Positions 18,296-26,046 of a DNA stretch of 64,000 nucleotides are shown here, one piece after another. The first letter of the stretch is position 1, and the number at the start of each line of letters is the position of its first letter. The stretch spans positions 1 through 64,000 of the forward strand of contig NZ_JAVRIC010000013.1 in NCBI RefSeq assembly GCF_031846245.1. The letters run 5' to 3'. This DNA comes from Banduia mediterranea (GTDB lineage Bacteria > Pseudomonadota > Gammaproteobacteria > Nevskiales > Nevskiaceae). Below the pieces are notes generated by a model. That model saw only the letters and a program-made list of their open reading frames with translations, was not told the origin of the DNA and made no database searches. The translations under genes and the position numbers were made by a program.

Positions 18296-18668
18296 GTAGC
18301 GGAGTTCTTTGAGAAAGCCCGCGAGCCTAAGTCACCACAATGATCGTTATGTGACGCGCGTGAGTCCTTTGACGAGGCGCTGTCCTCCATGGCGCCAGCG
18401 GTTGCGCGCATGTCATCCCGCACGAATAAAGTTGCTGCGGGCCTTGATACAGACTGCCGCATCGGGATGAATGGATATGGATCGTCGTGAATTTCCGAAT
18501 GGCTGGGTGCCCTGCCGACGCATTCACGCGATTTTCAGTGAGATTGTGGTAGGCATAGATCGACTGGTATCAATCATTTACTGCCTTAACCGCAGATGAT
18601 TTCTGAAATGTGAAAGTGTCGTTACAATCCGCGACCACGGGGGGATAACCGTGTTCAATGGAGATCCC
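18296..18668. other. intergenic region between divergent DUF839 and OmpA genes
   Basis: No gene supported. The last 130 bp before ompA (from about 18530) are relatively AT-rich and probably hold its promoter, but I could not fix -35/-10 boxes. Frames on both strands in this stretch have no family resemblance. Confidence 0.5.
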
Positions 18669-19799
18669 ATGAAAGCGCCAAAAACAATGCTGGCCTGTTC
18701 GCTGGCGATACTCGCACCGATCGGTGCGAGCCACGCCCAGGACATGGACCAGGACTACGATTCACGCCCATACGTCAGCATTCTCGGCAGCTACATCGGG
18801 CCCGATACTGATCGCTACGACAATGACTACGGTTGGGGTGGACGCCTGCTCTACGGTGTTCCGCTGAGTCGCTGGGTCAATCTCGAACTCGGTGGCTACG
18901 GTTACTTCACCGAGCACGAAGTCGACAGCCACAAGGATCATACCTCGGGCTTGTCCGCCGACTTGATGTTCCCGTTCACACAGTCCGCGATTCGACCGTT
19001 CGCGCTGTTGGGCGGTGGTTACGTGCACCAGAATCTCGCCGCGAAGTCCGACGATGACTACTACCTCAACGCCGGCCTCGGCCTGTTGGGTGATATCTCC
19101 GACCGTGTGGCGATGCGCACCGACGTTCGCTACCAGTACATCGACAGCGATTTCGGCGCGGTTCCAGGTTCCGATCCGCTCGGTGATCTGATGGTCAACC
19201 TCGGTGTTCAGGTCGCGCTCGGCGACAAGCCGGAACCGCCGGCTCCACCGCCGCCTCCGCCACCACCGCCCGACTCGGACGGAGACGGCGTGCTCGACCG
19301 TGTCGACCAATGTCCGAACACGCCTGCCGGCGTGCGCGTCGATTCGACAGGCTGCCCGCTGGATTCGGATGGCGACAAGGTGCCGGACTATATGGATCGA
19401 TGCCCGAACACACCGGTCGGATTGCGGGTCGATTCGACGGGTTGCGTGATCGAGAAGCAGACCATCGTGCTGCAGAACGTGAACTTCGAGTTCGATTCGG
19501 CACAGCTCACGGCGAGCGCGAAGGAATCGCTGCTCAAGGTGGCCCGTGGCCTGCGCGACCAGACCAGCATGAAGGTCGAAATCGCCGGTCATACCGACTC
19601 GAAGGGCAGCGACGCCTACAACATGAAGCTGTCGGATCGTCGCGCCGCCTCGGTGCGTGAGTTCCTGATCAGCCAGGGCGTATCGAGCAGCCAGCTCAGC
19701 TCGCGTGGCTACGGTGAGGACGATCCGGTCGCCGACAACAGCACCGAGACCGGGCGCGCGCAGAACCGCCGCGTGGAATTCCGGGTGCTCGGAAAATAA
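18669..19799 (+). CDS. OmpA-family porin-like protein with TSP3 repeats
   Basis: A 376-residue outer-membrane protein. The signal peptide (MKAPKTMLACSLAILAPIGASHA) is followed by an eight-stranded barrel domain (RPYVSILGSYIGPDTDRYD... through LMVNLGVQVALG). A proline-only linker of about nine residues near 200 precedes two thrombospondin type-3/calcium-binding repeats (DSDGDGVLDRVDQCPNTPAG and DSDGDKVPDYMDRCPNTPVG). The OmpA C-terminal peptidoglycan-binding domain follows, with NVNFEFDSAQLTASAKESL and GHTDSKGSDAYNMKLSDRRAASV. ATG 18669 is preceded by GGAG; the GTG at 18651 is less likely. It resembles OprF/OmpA proteins that anchor the outer membrane to the cell wall. Confidence 0.92.
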   Translation: MKAPKTMLACSLAILAPIGASHAQDMDQDYDSRPYVSILGSYIGPDTDRYDNDYGWGGRLLYGVPLSRWVNLELGGYGYFTEHEVDSHKDHTSGLSADLMFPFTQSAIRPFALLGGGYVHQNLAAKSDDDYYLNAGLGLLGDISDRVAMRTDVRYQYIDSDFGAVPGSDPLGDLMVNLGVQVALGDKPEPPAPPPPPPPPPDSDGDGVLDRVDQCPNTPAGVRVDSTGCPLDSDGDKVPDYMDRCPNTPVGLRVDSTGCVIEKQTIVLQNVNFEFDSAQLTASAKESLLKVARGLRDQTSMKVEIAGHTDSKGSDAYNMKLSDRRAASVREFLISQGVSSSQLSSRGYGEDDPVADNSTETGRAQNRRVEFRVLGK

Positions 19800-19817
19800 G
19801 CCTCAACAGCAGGATCG

Positions 19818-19841
19818 AGGGCGCCTTCGGGCGCCCTTTTT
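19818..19841 (+). terminator. Rho-independent terminator of the OmpA gene
   Basis: Perfect 8-bp stem AGGGCGCC/GGCGCCCT with a TTCG tetraloop, followed by four T, starting 19 bp after the stop codon. Confidence 0.92.
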
Positions 19842-19981
19842 GTGGGAGGGCTTGCCCGGCCGATCCATACGGTCACCGAAGCTCACACGGCAAGCAGTGC
19901 GAATCCGCTCAGTACGGCAGTGGCTTTCAAACAAAATCCCCACCAGTTCGCTCGCCTGTGATGAAATCAGATGTGCACGGC

Positions 19982-20012
19982 CTCAGGTTCGCGCCAGCGG
20001 CGCGAACCTGAG
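19982..20012. repeat. perfect 14-bp inverted repeat with 3-base loop
   Basis: CTCAGGTTCGCGCC and GGCGCGAACCTGAG flank AGC. It lies about 30 bp upstream of the TetR remnant. No T run follows. It could be an old operator for the regulator or a mobile palindromic repeat. Confidence 0.6.
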
Positions 20013-20041
20013 AGGTTTGCTTGAGTGTTTGCCATGTTCAA

Positions 20042-20457
20042 ACTCCTCTGTTCTATCAATAAGGGATTCGCGCCGTGGGCGTGGATGCGATCGCCAGCGA
20101 GGCCGGCACCAACAAGATGAGCTTCTATCGAAGCTTTTCCTCGAAGGACGATCTGGTCGCGGAATACCTGCGACAGCAGGTCCGCGAACTTTGGGGATGG
20201 TGGGATGAAGTGGTGGCGAAGCACCCCGACGATGCGCGCACCCGGTGATCCTTGAATACAAGCCCGAGCTGCGAAAGCCTTGGCACTCGCTGGCCAAGCG
20301 CGCCGGAGCACGCGAGCACGAACAGCTGGGCGATGCGCTGATGCTGCTGCAGGAAGGCGGCATGCAGTCGCGGCTGGTGTTCTGCGAGGTCTCAGGCCCG
20401 CTGAAGAACGCGGCGCACGCGGCTCAGTCCCTGATCAAGGCGCATCTGGACTGCTGA
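20042..20457 (+). pseudogene. TetR/AcrR-family regulator pseudogene
   Basis: The first part reads LFYQ-stop-GIRAVGVDAIASEAGTNKMSFYRSF SSKDDLVAEYL, the TetR HTH (helices 2-4). An in-frame TAA at 20060-20062 replaces a Gln/Glu codon, and the preceding N-terminal helix and start are not recognisable. After HPDDARTR the frame breaks. The C-terminal ligand domain resumes in another frame as VILEYKPELRKPWHSLAKRAGAREHEQLGDALMLLQEGG and FCEVSGPLKNAAHAAQSL, ending TGA at 20455-20457. The segment that normally connects them, roughly 40 residues, is missing. The gene is therefore inactive through at least two lesions; the target genes are unknown. Confidence 0.85.
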
Positions 20458-20495
20458 AGCCCGGAGTTCGGACCGCACGAAACCGGCGGCTGCGG

Positions 20496-21458
20496 TCAGA
20501 AGTAGCGCTTGCGCTTGAACAGCAGCAGCAGGCCCAGCGACAGCGCGGCCATGAAGCCCAGCGCAAAGAAATAGCCGTAGCGCCAGCGCAGCTCCGGCAT
20601 GTAGTCGAAATTCATCCCGTACACACCGACCAGGAAGGTCAGCGGCAGAAACACGGCCGAGAATACCGTGAGCACCCGCATGATCCGGTTGGTTCGTTCC
20701 GCGGCAATCGCGAAATGCAGCTGGATCGCAGACTCCAGATCACGCTCCTGAGCGGCAGCCAGCGACATCACGCGTGCCGCATGTTCCGTCAGATCCCGAA
20801 CCCGCACCGACAGCGGATTGCTGAAACTCTTGCGGGTGCCGCGACGCCACGCGTCCAGCGCCTCGATCTGATCGCTGCACAGGGCTTCCAGCTTGCGCGC
20901 CTGGCGACGACTGTCGAGCAGGCGGCGCCAGTTGGCCGCGCCGTGTCGCGGCGCCAGCAGCTCATCCTCCAGATCGTCGAAGTGCTCCATCAGCGGTTCG
21001 CGCACCGCCAGGAAGCGGTCGATCATCGTGGTCAGCAGCAGATGCGCCAGCATCGCCGGGTCTTTCGGCGACTTCAGCAGGGCTTCGTCGAGCCGTTGCT
21101 GCACCTGCAGGACGCTGAGACTGTCTTGCGCGCGCACGGTGAGGAGCATGCGATCGAAAATGAACAGGGCGACATTCCGGATTTCGAGCGGCAGCGGTGT
21201 TTCGCAGGGGCCGAGGCCGGCAAATACCAGCATGTCGTAGCTGGGCGTGCCGTCGAAGAACGAACGGTGCGCGGCGTTGAGACTGTCGGAGACGTGGTTG
21301 CGCTCGACCTCCACACCCAGGAGAGGTTCGATCAGCGCGGGCCAGTCCGCAGCCTGTTCACGCGGGATGTCGATCCAGAGGAAGCCGTCGTCCGGCAGCG
21401 CCTGCGGCGACGCCAGCCGCTGGGGCGGTTTCCCGGAAACGAGGTGGTAGGCGTTCAT
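20496..21458 (-). CDS. CorA-family divalent cation transporter
   Basis: A 320-residue protein with the CorA plan: a cytosolic N-terminal alpha/beta domain, a long helical stalk (HFDDLEDELLAPRHG... through DLESAIQLHFAIAAERTNRIMRVLTVFSAVFLPLTF), TM1 ending in the signature YGMNF, and TM2 (YGYFFALGFMAALSLGLLLLF) followed by a basic tail KRKRYF. Family members move Mg2+, Co2+ or Zn2+ (ZntB branch); the ion is not decidable here. The start codon is odd: a terminator-like hairpin ends only 6 bp before the ATG and leaves no Shine-Dalgarno sequence. No other good start is apparent. It lies 42 bp downstream of mdh on the same strand. Confidence 0.88.
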   Translation of the reverse strand: MNAYHLVSGKPPQRLASPQALPDDGFLWIDIPREQAADWPALIEPLLGVEVERNHVSDSLNAAHRSFFDGTPSYDMLVFAGLGPCETPLPLEIRNVALFIFDRMLLTVRAQDSLSVLQVQQRLDEALLKSPKDPAMLAHLLLTTMIDRFLAVREPLMEHFDDLEDELLAPRHGAANWRRLLDSRRQARKLEALCSDQIEALDAWRRGTRKSFSNPLSVRVRDLTEHAARVMSLAAAQERDLESAIQLHFAIAAERTNRIMRVLTVFSAVFLPLTFLVGVYGMNFDYMPELRWRYGYFFALGFMAALSLGLLLLFKRKRYF

Positions 21459-21464
21459 GAAAAT

Positions 21465-21492
21465 CGCCCGGCCCCGTTGCGGAGGCCGGGCG
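21465..21492 (-). terminator. GC-rich hairpin between mdh and the CorA gene
   Basis: CGCCCGGCC and GGCCGGGCG pair perfectly (9 bp, 10-base loop), followed on the minus strand by ATTTTC and then the CorA ATG. It resembles an intrinsic terminator for mdh with a short U tract, or an attenuator/translation block for the CorA gene. Confidence 0.6.
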
Positions 21493-21500
21493 TTTCAGAA

Positions 21501-22478
21501 CTACTTCAGCAGGTCTTCGATCGCCGCACGCTCTTCGCGCAGTTCCTGATCGGTGGCATCCATCTTGCCCCGAGAGAAGCTGTCGATCGGCAGGTCCTTG
21601 ACGATCTCGTACTGGCCGCCCTTGGTGACCACCGGATAGGAATAGACCACGCCCGGCTTGATGCCGTACGAGCCGTCCGACGGAATTGCCATGCTGACCC
21701 ACTGGCCGTCCGAGCCCTTGGCCCAGTCACGCATGTGATCGACCGCCGAACTGGCTGCGGACGCGGCGCTGGAGGCGCCACGCGCCTTGATGATCGCCGC
21801 GCCGCGCTGCTGCACGGTGGGAATGAAGTCCTTCTCGACCCATTCCTGATCGACCAGCGAACTGGCCGCCTTGCCCTTGACCGTGGCATGGGTGAGGTCC
21901 GGGTACTGGCTGGCGCTGTGGTTGCCCCAGATCATCAGCTTTTCGATGTCGGTGCTGTGCGCGCCGGTCTTGGCGGCGAGCTGCGACAGCGCGCGGTTGT
22001 GATCCAGGCGGGTCATCGCGGTGATCTGCTTGGGGTCCAGTTTCGGCGCGTTGCTGGCGGTGATCAGCGCATTGGTGTTGGCTGGGTTGCCGACCACCAG
22101 GACGCGAACATCGGAATCCGCCTTCGACGACAGGGCCTTGCCCTGCACCGAGAAGATCTTGGCGTTGGCCTGCAGCAGATCGGCACGTTCCATGCCGGGG
22201 CCACGCGGGCGTGCGCCGACCAGCATCGCGTACTTGACGCCTTCGAAGGCTTCCTCCGCATCCGATGTACCGATGATGCCCTGCACCAGCGGAAAGGCGC
22301 AGTCGTCGATCTCCATGATCGTGCCCTTGAGCTTTTCAAGGGAATCCGGAATGTCCAGCAACTGCAGGATCACCGGCTGATCCTTGCCGAGCATGTCGCC
22401 CGAGGCGATGCGGAAGATAAGCGAATACGCGATCTGGCCGGCGGCGCCGGTAATCGCAACGCGGACGGGTTGGGTCAT
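21501..22478 (-). CDS. mdh: malate dehydrogenase
   Basis: MDH interconverts malate and oxaloacetate with NAD in the TCA cycle. The 325-residue protein starts [31 protein letters not shown], the Rossmann GxAGQI nucleotide site of the cytosolic-type MDH group used by many proteobacteria. The substrate arginine pair appears in [15 protein letters not shown] (mobile loop) and the NAD-site [11 protein letters not shown] is present. The catalytic His is in [13 protein letters not shown] with [14 protein letters not shown] before it. It is a close relative of plant/bacterial type 2 MDHs of about 325-330 residues. It precedes the CorA gene. Confidence 0.97.
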   Translation of the reverse strand: MTQPVRVAITGAAGQIAYSLIFRIASGDMLGKDQPVILQLLDIPDSLEKLKGTIMEIDDCAFPLVQGIIGTSDAEEAFEGVKYAMLVGARPRGPGMERADLLQANAKIFSVQGKALSSKADSDVRVLVVGNPANTNALITASNAPKLDPKQITAMTRLDHNRALSQLAAKTGAHSTDIEKLMIWGNHSASQYPDLTHATVKGKAASSLVDQEWVEKDFIPTVQQRGAAIIKARGASSAASAASSAVDHMRDWAKGSDGQWVSMAIPSDGSYGIKPGVVYSYPVVTKGGQYEIVKDLPIDSFSRGKMDATDQELREERAAIEDLLK

Positions 22479-22597
22479 TACGGAACTCCGTTCGAAGTGA
22501 TGAGTGGTTGCCTGCGGGGACGCGGATTATGCCGCAAACCGGCGCAGTCGTTGATTTCGCGCCGCTGGCGCGGCTTGGTCGCCGCAATATCCGGCGT

Positions 22598-24184
22598 TCA
22601 GAACGTCACGCCGACGCCGAAATAGACGTCCGCTTCGGCCTGTTCCAGACGCTGGTGATCCACGCCGTCGTCATGAATGCCCTGGGCGAAGCTGAGGGCG
22701 GCCTTGATGCGCTCGCGGTAATCGATGTCCAGGCCGATACCGGCATCGGCCAGCGTCACATCGTCGCCATCGCGCCGGCTGTGACTGTAGGCGTAGTCCG
22801 CGAAAAGTCTGGGCCGCCACGTCATTCCCAGCATTTCCACGCCCTCGTAGGCGACTTCGGCACGCAGGCTGGCGCCTTCGTCGCCCACCGCCACACCGGG
22901 CAGATAGGCGTCCAGCGAGTCGCGGCCGCCGAGTACCCATTGCTGTTGTTCGGGCACGATGTCGCTGCTGAACTGCATGTCCGCGCGCAAGCTGTAGAAC
23001 CAGTGCGCACCTTGCGCGTAGCTGCCTTCGAGGCTGGGCTGCCACAGGAAGTAGTCCAGATCGGCGGCGCTCAACGGCTCGTCGTCGTTGCCGATGCCGT
23101 GGCGCAGCTTCAGTTCGGCTTCGTAACCGAGTTCGCTGTCTACGCCGATCAGCAGACTGCCGCCGTAGTTGGTGGACAGTTCCACCGAGTTGTAGATTTC
23201 GCGCTGAATGCGCGCGCTGTCATCCTCCGTGTTCAGCGTCTTGCCAGTGCGGTCGATCTGTACCTGTGCGGTCCAGCGACGATAGAAATCGGCATGGAGC
23301 AGGGTCTGCCAGTAGGCTTCCAGCGTGAAGATGCGGCCGTTGATGCGGCTCGCCCCGGGATCGTCTGGGCCCGGCAGGAACGGCAGCAGGTCGCTGAGAT
23401 CGAGGCCGTCGTCCTGTTCGAGGACGGCGCTGAAGTCATAGCTGAGGTAGCGGGTGTTGAGGCCGAACAGCCCCCAGGTGGAGACATGGCGCCAGTCCAG
23501 ACCTCGTTCGTGCAACTCGCCGGTGTTCTCTTCATCGGAATTGAGTGCGCTGAGGCTGTCTCGCGTACTGGCGACGAAGCGGTTGCCGGAGGCAAGCCCG
23601 GCCGAAACCGAGGCATCGACATAGTGGCGGCCGACGAAGCGATTCCCGGGGTTGCCGATTTCGGCGTGTAGTGAGCTTGCGTCGTCCTCGGTGGCGCTGG
23701 CGTCGGCGATCAGCCGCATCTCACCCGCTTGGTCGGTGGGCTCGAACTTGGGCTGCATCGACAATGAGGCCATGTCGGCGTGCAGGCTCGCCAGGGCGCG
23801 GCGGCGTTCGAACTGTGCGTCGGTCAGTGCTCCGACCTGATCCGGGAGGTCTTCGAAATAGCGCGCGACCGGTGCGGGCATCTCCACGGCGGCGACGTGC
23901 GCCAGTGTCACGCCGACGAACAGCGTGTCCTCAGTGCTCGCGTAGCTGATTTCGGCAGCCGGATAGCCGGCGCGGTAGACGTGTCGTGCAACGGCGCGCA
24001 CCACGTCGGATGCGGTGTCGGATCGCCGGATCGGTTCGGCGAAGTCGAGCAATGCAAGTGCCGTGTCGCCCACGATATGCACCGCCAGATTCCCAAGCTG
24101 GCCATCGTATAGGGCGCTGCGTCCCTGCAATGCGGACACTTCGGTCTGTACCGGGCTGGGTGGCGGCGGCAGATCGATAGCCAT
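22598..24184 (-). CDS. ShlB/FhaC/HecB-like two-partner-secretion transporter (TpsB)
   Basis: A 528-residue Omp85-superfamily protein. The N-terminal third (VSALQGRSALYDGQLGNLAVHIVGDTAL... IEYAST-like EISYASTEDTLFVGV) reads as POTRA domains; the rest is a 16-stranded barrel ending in a Phe-terminated strand (ADVYFGVGVTF). The FhaC-type conserved barrel/L6 region is seen as WVLGGRDSLDAYLPGVAVGDEGASLRAEV. Two things are unusual: no signal peptide is visible before DLPPPPSP, although an outer-membrane protein needs one, and no TpsA substrate gene is adjacent. ATG 24184 has AAGGAA 7 bp upstream, next to a run of ten A on this strand. It lies downstream of aceEF. Confidence 0.72.
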   Translation of the reverse strand: MAIDLPPPPSPVQTEVSALQGRSALYDGQLGNLAVHIVGDTALALLDFAEPIRRSDTASDVVRAVARHVYRAGYPAAEISYASTEDTLFVGVTLAHVAAVEMPAPVARYFEDLPDQVGALTDAQFERRRALASLHADMASLSMQPKFEPTDQAGEMRLIADASATEDDASSLHAEIGNPGNRFVGRHYVDASVSAGLASGNRFVASTRDSLSALNSDEENTGELHERGLDWRHVSTWGLFGLNTRYLSYDFSAVLEQDDGLDLSDLLPFLPGPDDPGASRINGRIFTLEAYWQTLLHADFYRRWTAQVQIDRTGKTLNTEDDSARIQREIYNSVELSTNYGGSLLIGVDSELGYEAELKLRHGIGNDDEPLSAADLDYFLWQPSLEGSYAQGAHWFYSLRADMQFSSDIVPEQQQWVLGGRDSLDAYLPGVAVGDEGASLRAEVAYEGVEMLGMTWRPRLFADYAYSHSRRDGDDVTLADAGIGLDIDYRERIKAALSFAQGIHDDGVDHQRLEQAEADVYFGVGVTF

Positions 24185-24197
24185 GGTGAAGTTCCTT

Positions 24198-24299
24198 TTT
24201 TTTTTGGCTCGTCGGCGAAATCTGTGGGTGATATTCAGCTGATCAGGGCGGCTGTGAAGCGAAGAAGGCACGCAGCTTTCGCCGACGAGCCGAAAAAAA
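24198..24299. repeat. long inverted repeat in the leader of the TpsB-like gene
   Basis: 24206-24220 (ggctcgtcggcgaaa) and 24277-24291 are perfect 15-bp inverted arms. They extend, after one mismatch, through seven T (24198-24204) against seven A (24293-24299). The 56-bp loop and the homopolymer runs (T10 at 24196-24205) place a long hairpin directly before the ribosome binding site of the minus-strand gene. Neither strand gives a stem followed by T, so it is not a standard terminator. Confidence 0.7.
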
Positions 24300-24345
24300 G
24301 AAGCCGGCACTCGATGACTTGAGCGCCAGCCCCGGATAAACGGTA

Positions 24346-26043
24346 CTACAGGCTGAGCCGTCGGATATCGCTGAGCAGCTTGACCAAATGGACGATGAAA
24401 CGCGCGGCATAAGCGCCGTCGATGACGCGATGGTCGTAGGACAGTGACAAGGGCACCATCATCCGCGGCTGGAAGGCCTTGCCGTCCCAGACCGGCTTCA
24501 TCACGCCGCGTGACACGCCGAGGATGCCGACCTCCGGCGCGTTGACGATCGGCGTGAAATGGCTGCCGCCGATGCCGCCCAAGGAGCTGATCGAGAAGCA
24601 GCCACCCTTCATCTCGTCGGGCTTGAGCTTGCCGTCGCGCGCCTTTTTCGCCAGCTCACCACTTTCGGCGGCCAGCGCGGCGATGCCCTTTTTGTCGGCG
24701 TCGCGGATCACCGGCACGACCAGACCGTTCGGTGTGTCTGCGGCGAAACCGATGTGGCAATATTTCTTGAGGATCAGCTTGTCGCCATCGGGCGATAGCG
24801 AACTGTTGAACTCGGGAAAGTCCTTCATCGCCACCGCGCAGGCCTTGACGATGAACGGCAGCAGCGTCAGCTTGGAGCCACCCACCTTGACCAGATCCTC
24901 GCTCGCTGATTTGCGGAAGGCTTCGAGTTCGGTGATGTCGGCCTCGTCGGTCTGGGTCACGTGCGGCACATTGACCCAGCTGCGGTGCAGGTAGCTCGCG
25001 GACAGTTTGCGAATGCGCGACAGCGGCTTTTCCTCGATCTCGCCGAACTTCGAAAAGTCCTGCGCCGGGATCGGCGGAATGCCAGACGTTTCGGGACCCG
25101 GGCTTGCAAGCTGTGTCTTGACGAAGCCCTGCACGTCCTCGAACAGGATGCGGCCATTGTTGCCGGCGCCCTGAATCTGGCTCAGATCGACGCCGAGTTC
25201 GCGCGCATACTTGCGCACGGCCGGTGAGGCGTGCGGCAACATGCCGGGCTGGGCTTCGGGCTTGAATTCGCCGACCGGTGTCACCGGACTGCGGTCTCCA
25301 TGGGATTCGGTCGAGGCGTCCGCCGCCGGCTGTGCCGCAGCCTCGCTTTTCTTCGGTTCCGGCTTGGACGCCGGCTCGGCTTCGGGTTCCGGCTCGGCCT
25401 CAGGCTCGGCATCGGCGCCGCCGACGGTTTCGATGACGCAGATTTCGTCACCCTCGGAGACCTTGTCGCCTTCCTTGACCTTGAGGCTCTTGACCACACC
25501 GGCTTCAGGCGCCGGTACGTCCATCGTCGCCTTGTCGGATTCGAGCGTCATCAGCGACTGCTCTTTTTCGACGGTGTCGCCTTCGGCGACCAGAACCTCG
25601 ATCACCGGCACGCCATCGAAGTCGCCGATGTCCGGCACCTTGACGCTCAGTGTGCCGCCGCCTGACGCCGGCTTCTCGGGTGCAGGCTTGGCCGGCTGGG
25701 GCTTTTCGGGCTCGGCCGCAGGCGCCGCTTCCGTCTTGGCAGGCTCTTTGGGTTCGACCGACTTCTGTTCCGGTTCCGGCTTGGATTGCTGATCCTTGTC
25801 GTCAGACTCCGCCTCGATCTGGCAGACCAGATCGCCCTCCTTGACCTTGTCGCCGACCTTGATCCTGAAGCCCTGGACTACACCGGCGGCCGGCGAAGGC
25901 ACTTCCATCGTGGCCTTTTCGGATTCCAGCGTCAGCAGGGGCGTATCGACTTCGACCGTGTCGCCGTCGCTGACCAGCACTTCGATGACGGGGACGTCGT
26001 CGAAATCGCCGATATCGGGGATGCGAACCTCGGAAGCTGCCAT
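24346..26043 (-). CDS. aceF: pyruvate dehydrogenase E2, dihydrolipoamide acetyltransferase
   Basis: E2 core of the pyruvate dehydrogenase complex, which transfers the acetyl group from lipoamide to CoA. The 565 residues contain two lipoyl domains, with lipoylated lysines in ESEKATMEVP (near residue 44) and ESDKATMDVP (near 170). They are joined by Ala/Pro/Glu/Lys-rich flexible linkers (PEPEAEPEPEAEPASK and similar). An E1/E3-binding domain (ASPAVRKYARELGVDLSQIQGAGNNGRI) is followed by the catalytic domain, with the DHRVIDGAYAARF active-site His/Asp motif near the C-terminus. It starts 3 bp after aceE stops, so the pair forms one operon. No lpd (E3) gene is in the window. Confidence 0.97.
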   Translation of the reverse strand: MAASEVRIPDIGDFDDVPVIEVLVSDGDTVEVDTPLLTLESEKATMEVPSPAAGVVQGFRIKVGDKVKEGDLVCQIEAESDDKDQQSKPEPEQKSVEPKEPAKTEAAPAAEPEKPQPAKPAPEKPASGGGTLSVKVPDIGDFDGVPVIEVLVAEGDTVEKEQSLMTLESDKATMDVPAPEAGVVKSLKVKEGDKVSEGDEICVIETVGGADAEPEAEPEPEAEPASKPEPKKSEAAAQPAADASTESHGDRSPVTPVGEFKPEAQPGMLPHASPAVRKYARELGVDLSQIQGAGNNGRILFEDVQGFVKTQLASPGPETSGIPPIPAQDFSKFGEIEEKPLSRIRKLSASYLHRSWVNVPHVTQTDEADITELEAFRKSASEDLVKVGGSKLTLLPFIVKACAVAMKDFPEFNSSLSPDGDKLILKKYCHIGFAADTPNGLVVPVIRDADKKGIAALAAESGELAKKARDGKLKPDEMKGGCFSISSLGGIGGSHFTPIVNAPEVGILGVSRGVMKPVWDGKAFQPRMMVPLSLSYDHRVIDGAYAARFIVHLVKLLSDIRRLSL

Positions 26044-26046
26044 GGC

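Noticed and set aside
19201-19300. Short tandem cc/ca-rich tract as a possible microsatellite
   Set aside because: It encodes the proline linker of the OmpA-family protein and is explained by that.
20280-22625. 781-codon plus-strand frame opposite corA and mdh
   Set aside because: Covers two well-supported minus-strand genes and lacks any motif.
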